The translations under genes were made by a program, and so were the position numbers. This document shows, piece by piece, positions 1 to 5,197 of a stretch of DNA of 6,723 bases. The stretch comes from Actinomycetota bacterium. Lineage in GTDB: Bacteria; Actinomycetota; CADDZG01; WHSQ01. The notes beneath the pieces are model-generated. The model was not told the DNA's origin, ran no database searches, and worked only from the letters and a program-made list of their open reading frames with translations. The stretch is taken from contig JAHWJK010000089.1 in NCBI GenBank assembly GCA_019348445.1, forward strand, positions 1-6,723. Direction: 5' to 3'. The number at the start of each line of letters is the position of its first letter. Positions within the stretch are counted from its first letter, which is position 1.

Positions 1-293
1 TCGCGTCCCTCGAGATGCCCCCTGACCTTGTCGAACAACGCGTCGAAGACATCGGGCTCTACCGCTTGGTTGGTCGCGCCCCACGCGATCTGGTCTCTCG
101 ATGCGCCGTGCGACACGAAGAAACGATCTTTCGGCGAACGGCCGGTTCGCTTGCCGGTTACGGCGACCAGCGCGCCGTTGCCGGCGAGAAAACCCTCGTC
201 CCGCCGGATCGACGCCTCTACGAGCTCCGGCGGGCTCAGATTCCGGTGGATCTTCGCCAGCTTCTCTATGCCGGCAAGTTCGTCCGACAACAT
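1..293 (-). CDS. pckA: Phosphoenolpyruvate carboxykinase (ATP), N-terminal part, cut by window start
   Basis: Read on the minus strand from ATG at 293-291, the frame stays open to the window edge and gives 97 residues. The diagnostic motif is TGRSPKDRFFV at about residues 50-60. In ATP-dependent PEP carboxykinases this segment carries the oxaloacetate-binding arginine (here R52; R65 in the E. coli enzyme). It is followed by an IAWGATNQAV stretch that matches the conserved tryptophan/asparagine segment of the family. The enzyme converts oxaloacetate plus ATP to PEP, CO2 and ADP in the cytosol, the first committed step of gluconeogenesis. An AGGAG sequence lies about 10 bases upstream of the ATG. 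A TTG two codons earlier is a possible alternative start. The catalytic P-loop and metal site lie outside the window. Family call is firm; the GTP-type enzyme lacks the TGRSPKD motif. Divergent from the RAM-domain gene. Confidence 0.9.
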   Translation of the reverse strand, partial: MLSDELAGIEKLAKIHRNLSPPELVEASIRRDEGFLAGNGALVAVTGKRTGRSPKDRFFVSHGASRDQIAWGATNQAVEPDVFDALFDKVRGHLEGR

Positions 294-419
294 GAACAAA
301 TGACTCCTAATGGGTGGGAGAGCTGGAAGCCTAACCCTCACGGCGCCGCGGGACCCCCTGATAAGCTCCGCGGACTTCGAGGCAGCTTCTATGCCGTCGT
401 AATTTCACAAGGAGGATCG
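294..419. other. Divergent intergenic spacer between pckA and the RAM-domain gene
   Basis: This 126-base gap must hold the promoters for both pckA (leftward) and the RAM/PLP-enzyme genes (rightward). I see no convincing -35/-10 pair on either strand. A TAGGCT hexamer on the minus strand (333-328) resembles actinobacterial -10 boxes, but has no good -35 partner. The stretch contains a CGGCGCCG palindrome (341-348) and two CCGCGG palindromes (346-351 and 368-373) 22 bases apart, which could be operator-like but could be chance in GC-rich DNA. No small ORF with a ribosome binding site is evident. Confidence 0.5.
409..415 (+). promoter_or_regulatory. Ribosome binding site AAGGAGG fixing the GTG start at 420
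   Basis: A near-perfect Shine-Dalgarno sequence AAGGAGG lies 4 bases before GTG 420. It shows that the gene begins here and not at the in-frame ATG at 15, whose reading frame runs antisense through pckA. Confidence 0.85.
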
Positions 420-659
420 GTGGCGGACGTACAGGCGTACATCCTTATCCAGACGGAAGTCGGCAAGGCCGCGCAGGTCGCGACCGAAGTACGAAACATC
501 GAGGGCGTGGACGCGGCCGAAGACGTCACGGGTCCTTACGACGTGATCGTGCGCGCTAGCGCAGGCAACGTGGACGATCTCGGGAAGCTCGTGGTCGCGC
601 GCATCCAGGCGGTCGAGGGCATCACTCGGACACTCACCTGTCCGGTCGTCCACCTCTAG
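420..659 (+). CDS. Stand-alone Lrp/AsnC ligand-binding (RAM) domain protein
   Basis: A 79-residue protein beginning with GTG 420 behind a strong ribosome binding site. The whole length matches the effector-binding RAM domain of Lrp/AsnC regulators. It has a first strand (AYILIQTEVG), a helix followed by the GVDAAEDVTGPYDVIVRA segment that is typical of the domain, a second helix (DDLGKLVVARIQAVEGI) and a final strand (TRTLTCPVVHL). There is no helix-turn-helix, so it cannot bind DNA by itself in the usual Lrp way. Family knowledge says RAM domains form dimers and higher oligomers that bind amino acids at subunit interfaces. A role as an amino-acid sensor or as a partner of full-length Lrp proteins is inference. 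It lies 10 bases upstream of the PLP-enzyme gene and is probably co-transcribed with it. Similar short RAM proteins are common in actinobacteria. Confidence 0.88.
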   Translation: MADVQAYILIQTEVGKAAQVATEVRNIEGVDAAEDVTGPYDVIVRASAGNVDDLGKLVVARIQAVEGITRTLTCPVVHL

Positions 660-663
660 GGGG
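658..663 (+). promoter_or_regulatory. Shine-Dalgarno AGGGGG for the CTG start at 670
   Basis: AGGGGG overlaps the TAG stop of the RAM gene and ends 6 bases before CTG 670, a normal spacing. It is the main argument for placing the start of the PLP enzyme at 670. Overlap with the upstream stop suggests translational coupling. Confidence 0.5.
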
Positions 664-669
664 CGCCAC

Positions 670-1863
670 CTGCGGGACGAGCAAGACGCGGACCTCGGTC
701 TAGGCACGCGCGCCGTCCGTCCGCCGGGGGTCCCGGAGCAGGAGGGCCGGCCGGTTGCGCCCGTCCTGCACCCATCGACGACGTATGCGTTCGACGACAG
801 CGAGACCTTCGCGGTCGCGTCGAAGGAGCGCATCGGCGCCGGCTACGTCTACACGCGGTGGGCGAATCCGACCATCGACGCGTTCGAGGCGGCTCTCGCC
901 GGTTTGGAGGGGACGCATGCGGCCGAGGCATTCGCATCGGGCATGGCCGCGATCTCGTCGGTCTTCATGTCTTTTTGCGCCGCCGGTGACCGCGTGGTCG
1001 CGGTGCGACAGCTATACGGCGGAACCTATTCGCTGTTGCGCGACCGCTTGCCGCAGTACGGGATCCGCGGCGAGTTCTACGACCTCGACGACTACGACGG
1101 CATCGAACGAGCGCTCGACGGCGCGCGCATGCTGTACTGCGAGACCATCGGGAATCCACGGATACAGGTGGCGGACCTTCCGCGCCTAGCCGAACTGGCG
1201 GCCGCGGCCGGAGTCCCATTGGTCGTCGACAACACCTTCGCGAGCCCGATCCTGTGCCGGCCGGCCGAACACGGCGCTTCCATCGTGCTGCACAGCGCGA
1301 CGAAGTTCATCGGTGGGCACCACGACCTCGTCGGCGGGATCGTGTGTGCGGACGACGACGTACTCGGTCCGATCCGACGCTGGGGCCGCGACATCGGTGC
1401 GACACTGTCGCCGTTCAATGCATGGCTCGGTCTGCGCGGTATCGCGACGATGCATCTCCGGATCGAACGCTCGTCGGAATCGGCGCTGAAGATCGCACGC
1501 TTCCTCGAAGAGCATCCGCAGGTAGACGCGGTTCACTATCCGGCCCTCGACTCGAGCCCGTCGAAGCAGCTGTGCGACCGGCTCCTGGGGGGCCGGGGAG
1601 GCGGCACGCTGGCATTCGAGGTATCGGGTGGTCGTGAGCGCGCCGCGAAGTTCCAGGACGCTCTCGAGCTCGTTACGGCCGCGGCAAGTCTCGGGGGTAT
1701 CCACTCATTGCTCGTGCACGCAGCCAGCGTCACGCATACGCAACTGGACGAGAGCGAGCTAGAGGCAGCGGGGATCTCCGCGGGGTTCTGCCGGTTATCG
1801 GTCGGTCTGGAAGACGCCGATGACCTGATCGACGACCTCGAGCGCGCGCTCGCTCGGACCTAG
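670..1863 (+). CDS. PLP-dependent Cys/Met-metabolism enzyme (cystathionine gamma-synthase/lyase family), probable CTG start
   Basis: Counted from CTG 670 the protein has 397 residues, the usual length of the family. Fold-type I landmarks appear in order: the HPSTTYAFDD segment, the YTRWANPT loop whose Y61 and R63 bind PLP phosphate of the partner subunit, the stacking Y116 in QLYGGTY, D187 in VVDNTF, the PLP lysine K212 in HSATKFIGGH, GATLSPFNAWLGLRG, and R375 in FCRLSVGLED, which binds the substrate carboxylate. These numbers fall within two residues of methionine gamma-lyase numbering. The family does gamma-replacement or elimination on cystathionine, O-acyl-homoserine or methionine. Position 118 is Gly where classical methionine gamma-lyases have Cys116, which favours cystathionine gamma-synthase/lyase or sulfhydrylase activity; the exact substrate cannot be told. 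No ATG, GTG or TTG lies in frame between the stop at 544-546 and TTG 904, and 904 would delete the YTRWANPT loop. It ends tail to tail with gpsA. Confidence 0.88.
   Translation: MRDEQDADLGLGTRAVRPPGVPEQEGRPVAPVLHPSTTYAFDDSETFAVASKERIGAGYVYTRWANPTIDAFEAALAGLEGTHAAEAFASGMAAISSVFMSFCAAGDRVVAVRQLYGGTYSLLRDRLPQYGIRGEFYDLDDYDGIERALDGARMLYCETIGNPRIQVADLPRLAELAAAAGVPLVVDNTFASPILCRPAEHGASIVLHSATKFIGGHHDLVGGIVCADDDVLGPIRRWGRDIGATLSPFNAWLGLRGIATMHLRIERSSESALKIARFLEEHPQVDAVHYPALDSSPSKQLCDRLLGGRGGGTLAFEVSGGRERAAKFQDALELVTAAASLGGIHSLLVHAASVTHTQLDESELEAAGISAGFCRLSVGLEDADDLIDDLERALART
1860..1863. other. Shared palindromic stop CTAG of two convergent genes
   Basis: The PLP enzyme stops with TAG at 1861-1863 on the plus strand, and gpsA stops with TAG at 1862-1860 on the minus strand. 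The palindrome CTAG serves both genes. There is no room for a terminator between them, so their transcripts must run into each other's coding strand unless termination occurs inside a gene. Confidence 0.95.
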
Positions 1864-2912
1864 CTCTGTTCCGGTACCGGATTGAACGTTAGGAATTCCT
1901 CGACGCCGGCGAACTCCGACAGCACTTCGCGGGCGAGCAGATCTTTCACGACGTCTTCCACCGGGATCCCCTCGTGGCAGATCCTCACTACATTTTCTGT
2001 GATCGGCATGTAGACGCCGGCCTCCTGGCCGAGGTCGAGGATCGGCTTACAACTCTTGACACCCTCCGCAACCATGTTCATCGAGCCGATGATCTCGTCG
2101 ATCTTTCGTCCCTTCCCGAGCTCGATGCCGACGGAATGATTGCGTGAATGGGGGCTCGCGCAAGTGGCTACGAGATCACCGACGCCGGCAAGGCCCAAGA
2201 ACGTCAGCGGTTGGCCTCCGAATTTCACCGAGAAGCGCGCCATCTCCGCCAGTCCGCGCGTCATTACGGTCGCCTTCGTGTTATCGCCGAATCCGAGTCC
2301 GTCGGCGATCCCCGCCGCGATCGCGATCACGTTCTTGAATGCGCCTCCGAGCTCGCATCCGACGACGTCCTGGTTCGTATACGTGCGGAACGTAGGTGCG
2401 TGGAACACCTCCTGTAGCTTCCGGGCGGTCCCGAGATCGCGGCACGCGACGGTCGACGCGGCCGGAAAACCTTGCAGCACTTCCTTGGCGAGGTTCGGGC
2501 CTGTGAGGACGGCGATGTTCCCGTCTACGCAGCCGTCGACCTCTTCGTCGATGACCTCCGACATGCGCTTGCGCGTATCGACCTCGATACCTTTCGCCAG
2601 GCTGACGTAGGCAGGCTTCGTTCCGGCGATGGCGGCGACGTCCCGGACCACTGCACGGAAACCATGCGATGGAACGCCCATGACGACGACCTCCGCATCG
2701 TCGAGAGCTTCCTCGAGATCGTTGGTTGCATAGAGGTTCTCTGGAAGACGCAAGCCGGGGAGGTATTCGGGGTTCTCGTGGTAGAGGTTGATCGTCTCCG
2801 CGAGCTCGCCACGCCGCGCCCACAGCACCGACTCCCACGCACCTTTCTTCGCGACCAGGCTTGCCGTCGCCGTCCCCCACGAACCGGCGCCGACGAATGC
2901 GACTTTGCTCAA
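1860..2912 (-). CDS. gpsA: Glycerol-3-phosphate dehydrogenase [NAD(P)+]
   Basis: A 350-residue cytosolic enzyme reducing dihydroxyacetone phosphate to sn-glycerol-3-phosphate, the backbone precursor of phospholipids. The N-terminal Rossmann motif is GAGSWGTA (residues 8-15). Then come SLAKGIE with K107, TGPNLAKEV (137-145), the catalytic-lysine region ELGGAFKNV with K193, GDNTKATVMTRG (209-220), GLAGVGDL with D246, and SPHSRN (253-258) with the substrate-binding arginine. The TGPNLAKEV form, where many bacteria have SGPSFA, is typical of actinobacteria. The start is taken as TTG 2912-2910, one base after the plsC stop; it puts the first strand (SKVAFVGAG) right at the N terminus. A purine-rich AAGAGAG lies 9 bases upstream. 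The frame continues 25 codons further upstream inside plsC, but that stretch looks non-homologous. Co-transcribed with plsC; gene length and motifs are intact. Confidence 0.96.
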   Translation of the reverse strand: MSKVAFVGAGSWGTATASLVAKKGAWESVLWARRGELAETINLYHENPEYLPGLRLPENLYATNDLEEALDDAEVVVMGVPSHGFRAVVRDVAAIAGTKPAYVSLAKGIEVDTRKRMSEVIDEEVDGCVDGNIAVLTGPNLAKEVLQGFPAASTVACRDLGTARKLQEVFHAPTFRTYTNQDVVGCELGGAFKNVIAIAAGIADGLGFGDNTKATVMTRGLAEMARFSVKFGGQPLTFLGLAGVGDLVATCASPHSRNHSVGIELGKGRKIDEIIGSMNMVAEGVKSCKPILDLGQEAGVYMPITENVVRICHEGIPVEDVVKDLLAREVLSEFAGVEEFLTFNPVPEQS

Positions 2913-2913
2913 G

Positions 2914-3600
2914 TCAGGCTGCTCTCTTCGCGCGACGACGGTCGGCGACGGCAGGTCTGATGCTCGCCAGGAGCAGTGAGATCTCACTCATGATCTCGCC
3001 GGTGATGCGGTGCCATTCGTCGGGCCTGTCGGAGCGGCCCGCGAACGACATCGGTGCTCCTACACGGGCACAGATGTCCTGGCGCGGGCGCCATCTCTTC
3101 GCATACCCCTTCGGCCAGATGTTCGCGGTGCCCCACAGGGCGGCTGGTATCACCGGCGCGCCGGACTCGATAGCCAGACGGGCGATACCGGTCTTCCCTT
3201 CCATCGGATTCAGATCGGGATCGTCGGTGATCGTCCCCTCCGGAAAGATGACGATGATCTCGCCGCGCGCCACTGCGTCGACGGCGGCATCCAAAGCCAT
3301 CGGTGCGTCGGCCGTGCCCCTTCGGACCGGGATCTGCTTCGCGCCGCGCAGCACCCATGCGATTTTCTTGTCCTCGAAGAGCTCGTACTTCGCAAGAAAG
3401 CGCGGGATCCGATCCGCCTTGTCGATCACGTACGCAGCGGCCAGCGGATCCAAGTAAGCGATGTGATTGAAAGCAACCAGAGCGGGACCGCGGCGCGGGA
3501 TGTTCTCGATACCTTCGAGCGTCCACCGGAACCACGACGCCAGCCACGGCTTCAATATGGCTTTGGCCAGACCGTACGTGGCTTCCATCGCACCTATCAT
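2914..3600 (-). CDS. plsC: 1-acyl-sn-glycerol-3-phosphate acyltransferase (PlsC-like)
   Basis: A 228-residue PlsC/LPLAT-family acyltransferase, expected to transfer an acyl chain to lysophosphatidate to make phosphatidate at the inner face of the membrane. Visible blocks: the catalytic H(x4)D motif in NHIAYLDP (H46, D51), block II in GAKQIPVRRG (87-95), block III in IFPEGT (118-123) with the phosphate-binding region, and block IV in SGAPVIPAALWG (146-157). A short hydrophobic/aromatic N-terminal segment (AILKPWLASWFRW) could dip into the membrane. The C terminus is basic (RRRAKRAA). The start is uncertain: ATG 3600 has a weak ribosome binding site, while ATG 3588 (residue 5) has AGGTG just upstream. 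It is followed after one base by gpsA, which makes the substrate backbone, so the pair forms a phospholipid-synthesis operon. The acyl acceptor could differ, as the family is broad. Confidence 0.88.
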   Translation of the reverse strand: MIGAMEATYGLAKAILKPWLASWFRWTLEGIENIPRRGPALVAFNHIAYLDPLAAAYVIDKADRIPRFLAKYELFEDKKIAWVLRGAKQIPVRRGTADAPMALDAAVDAVARGEIIVIFPEGTITDDPDLNPMEGKTGIARLAIESGAPVIPAALWGTANIWPKGYAKRWRPRQDICARVGAPMSFAGRSDRPDEWHRITGEIMSEISLLLASIRPAVADRRRAKRAA

Positions 3601-3687
3601 ACGGACGACTGCTTCGGCGAACGAGGTCTACATTTCCACGCGAGGGTCGTCGACGCGGTCAGAGCATCTCACCCTCCGGAGGTTTCG
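3601..3687. other. Divergent spacer between plsC and the phosphoesterase
   Basis: This 87-base gap must contain leftward and rightward promoters for the plsC-gpsA and phosphoesterase-ABM gene pairs. I see no clear -35/-10 pair. It ends with the 10-base perfect palindrome CCTCCGGAGG (3673-3682), which includes the Shine-Dalgarno of the rightward gene. Confidence 0.5.
3678..3682 (+). promoter_or_regulatory. Shine-Dalgarno GGAGG deciding the ACG start at 3688
   Basis: GGAGG ends 5 bases before ACG 3688, an ordinary spacing. The only canonical start nearby, GTG 3703, is 20 bases away from it and has no other good site. The GGAGG forms the right half of the palindrome CCTCCGGAGG. Confidence 0.6.
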
Positions 3688-4515
3688 ACGAAGCTCACAC
3701 TGGTGCAACTGTCCGACATCCACTGCGGTCACATCAGCTTCGAACCACAGCTGATGGAAAAGGCGATCGCGGAGATCCTCGAGCTGCACCCCGATCTCGT
3801 CGTGGTTGCAGGCGACTTGACGTCGGAGGGATACGCGCCTCAGTACCGCCAGGCGAAGAAGTACCTCGATCGTCTCGAAGAGCTCGAGATGATCGTGATC
3901 CCGGGGAACCACGACCTGATGAACGTAGGGTTCCTGCACTTCAGAGATGCATTCGGCAAGTCCGATCGCGTCATCCGCGTCCCGTTCCGCAACGGCGACG
4001 GCGCCCAGCCTCCTCGGTACGCGACCGTCGTGGCCGTGAACTCTTCGAAGCCGGACCTAGCAGACGGCGAGATCGGACATCTTCGCTACGACTGGATCAG
4101 GCAGAGTTTCGAATGGCCCGACGACTACAGGATCTTCGTCCTACACCATCACCTCGTGTCGGTCCCGGGGACCGGACGTGAACGAAACATCGTGTGGGAC
4201 GCCGGAGACGTGCTCGCGCTGTTGAGCGAGTTGCACGTGAACCTGGTCCTGAGTGGCCACAAGCACGTCCCCAACGTCTGGCAGTTCGGCGAGATGCTCC
4301 TCGTAAATTCAGGTACCGTCGCGACCGGCCGCGTGCGCGGTTACACGCGACCCTCTTACAACGTCATCGAAGTTTCGGACTCACGCGTTCGGATAACGCA
4401 GGTCTACCCGGGCGTCGGCGAGGTCGTCGCGGCGACCTATCAGTCGAACGAACGCAAGCTCGATCTCAACCCGCAACTATCAGGAATGTTCAACCGAGGC
4501 GCGTGGCAGGTCTGA
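3688..4515 (+). CDS. Calcineurin-like metallophosphoesterase (CpdA/Icc-like), probable ACG start
   Basis: Counted from ACG 3688 the protein has 275 residues. All metal-binding motifs of the calcineurin-like superfamily are present: D10-x-H12 in LSDIHCGH, GDLT with D43, GNHD with N74 and H75, H153 in LHHHL, and GHKH with H191 and H193. These hold a dinuclear metal centre that hydrolyses phosphomono- or diesters. The spacing and length resemble bacterial class III cyclic-nucleotide phosphodiesterases (CpdA/Icc), but the substrate cannot be read from sequence. There is no signal peptide or membrane segment, so it is likely cytosolic. With ACG as start the N terminus reads MKLTLVQLSDIH, the usual first strand; GTG 3703 would cut into that strand. 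The frame is open far upstream, but only as antisense of plsC. It sits 16 bases before the ABM-like gene and is probably in one operon with it. Confidence 0.85.
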   Translation, partial: TKLTLVQLSDIHCGHISFEPQLMEKAIAEILELHPDLVVVAGDLTSEGYAPQYRQAKKYLDRLEELEMIVIPGNHDLMNVGFLHFRDAFGKSDRVIRVPFRNGDGAQPPRYATVVAVNSSKPDLADGEIGHLRYDWIRQSFEWPDDYRIFVLHHHLVSVPGTGRERNIVWDAGDVLALLSELHVNLVLSGHKHVPNVWQFGEMLLVNSGTVATGRVRGYTRPSYNVIEVSDSRVRITQVYPGVGEVVAATYQSNERKLDLNPQLSGMFNRGAWQV

Positions 4516-4531
4516 CCGTGGAGGGGCACAG

Positions 4532-4834
4532 ATGATCATCCGCATCTTCGACACCGCGATGGATCCCGACGACATCGAAACGGGAAAGCGCCTGTTTCGG
4601 GAACACGTCGTGCCGGCCTTCGAAGGTTTCGCCGGCTGTCACGGTGCAGAGATGAACCTCGGCATCGAGGAGCACACCGGCGACTTGGTGGACGTCGTGT
4701 CCATCTCTCGGTGGGATTCGATGGAAGCGATCCAGAACGCGACGAAGACCGAGGAGTACCAGGAAGCACTTGCCGAGATCCGCAAGCTGTTCCAGCGCGC
4801 GCCTATCGTCCGGCACTTCGAGCTGGTCGACTGA
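4532..4834 (+). CDS. Small dimeric alpha/beta-barrel protein, ABM-like (putative monooxygenase or heme-degrading fold)
   Basis: A 100-residue protein starting at ATG 4532 with GGAGGGG 5 bases upstream. Its pattern fits the antibiotic-biosynthesis-monooxygenase (ABM) ferredoxin-like fold. It has a first strand (IIRIFDTAM), a long helix (DIETGKRLFREHVVPAFEGF), the turn AGCHGAEMNLGIEE, a strand with DVVSISRWDSMEAI, where the W-D/S and following helix are typical, and a final helix and strand ending RHFELVD. Members dimerise and act as cofactor-independent monooxygenases, heme oxygenases or small-molecule binders; many have no known function. No heme-ligand pattern is recognisable, so activity is not assigned. 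It probably shares a transcript with the phosphoesterase. It ends 7 bases from the convergent DksA-like gene, with no visible terminator between. Confidence 0.75.
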   Translation: MIIRIFDTAMDPDDIETGKRLFREHVVPAFEGFAGCHGAEMNLGIEEHTGDLVDVVSISRWDSMEAIQNATKTEEYQEALAEIRKLFQRAPIVRHFELVD

Positions 4835-4841
4835 GAGCCTT

Positions 4842-5192
4842 CTACGCGGCCCCCGCCTGCTTGCACGACACGCACAGTGTGGCCGTAGGACGGGCCTCGA
4901 GGCGCTCGAACGGGATGTCCTGCCCGCATTTCTCGCACTTCCCGTAGACACCGTCGTCCATCCGCGCCAGCGCGGCGTCGATCTCACGCCGATGCCCGTG
5001 AAGCTGATCCACGAGCGCCAGGGTCTGGGAGCGCTCCGCGGTCGCGTGGGCCGAGTCGGCGAAGCCTTCGTCGACGTCGACCTCGACGGTCTCACTATCC
5101 GCCGGCGAACCGTGCTCGGCGAGCTGGCGGTCGACGGATCTGCGCTCCTCTTCCAGAGCGTTTCGCAGCGAGTCGAGCTGTCCTTGTTCCAT
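4842..5192 (-). CDS. TraR/DksA-family C4 zinc-finger protein
   Basis: A 116-residue protein from ATG 5192-5190, with a GGGAAG ribosome binding site 8 bases upstream. The C terminus carries C86-x2-C89 and C107-x2-C110 (KCEKCGQ...LCVSCK), with the intervening IPFERLEARPTA block that is diagnostic of the DksA/TraR zinc finger. The preceding residues are predicted helical and charged (about 3-28 and 50-80), matching the two-helix coiled coil that DksA inserts into the RNA polymerase secondary channel. The tip region EGFADSA keeps an acidic residue (D46) where E. coli DksA has D74, but the partner position of D71 appears to be Gly; this alignment was made by eye. Role: likely modulator of transcription initiation, possibly with ppGpp, but actinobacterial members are poorly defined. 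It starts 5 bases after the xerD stop, so it is the last gene of the ald-xerD row. Confidence 0.88.
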   Translation of the reverse strand: MEQGQLDSLRNALEEERRSVDRQLAEHGSPADSETVEVDVDEGFADSAHATAERSQTLALVDQLHGHRREIDAALARMDDGVYGKCEKCGQDIPFERLEARPTATLCVSCKQAGAA

Positions 5193-5197
5193 ATCTT

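Noticed and set aside
28..303. Plus-strand 91-codon frame opposite pckA
   Set aside because: The minus strand encodes a clear PEP carboxykinase N terminus; the plus frame has no recognisable features or ribosome binding site.
346..373. Two CCGCGG palindromes 22 bases apart as a paired operator
   Set aside because: CCGCGG occurs at several other places inside coding regions of this window (for example near 1065, 1776, 5034 and 5460), so the pair is not distinctive.
376..405. Possible promoter TTCGAG / TAATTT before the RAM gene
   Set aside because: The -35 match is poor and the -10 would put the transcription start inside the Shine-Dalgarno sequence.
15..419. N-terminal extension of the RAM-protein frame back to ATG 15
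   Set aside because: It runs antisense through pckA, is arginine-rich without family features, and a strong ribosome binding site marks GTG 420 as the start.
2140..2960. Several plus-strand frames opposite gpsA
   Set aside because: They are shadows of an intact, motif-complete GpsA and lack ribosome binding sites.
2913..2987. 25-codon N-terminal extension of gpsA
   Set aside because: It overlaps plsC and precedes the Rossmann first strand; GpsA normally begins directly with that strand.
3010..3687. Long in-frame upstream extension of the phosphoesterase
   Set aside because: It is antisense of plsC, has no family homology and is open only because of high GC content.
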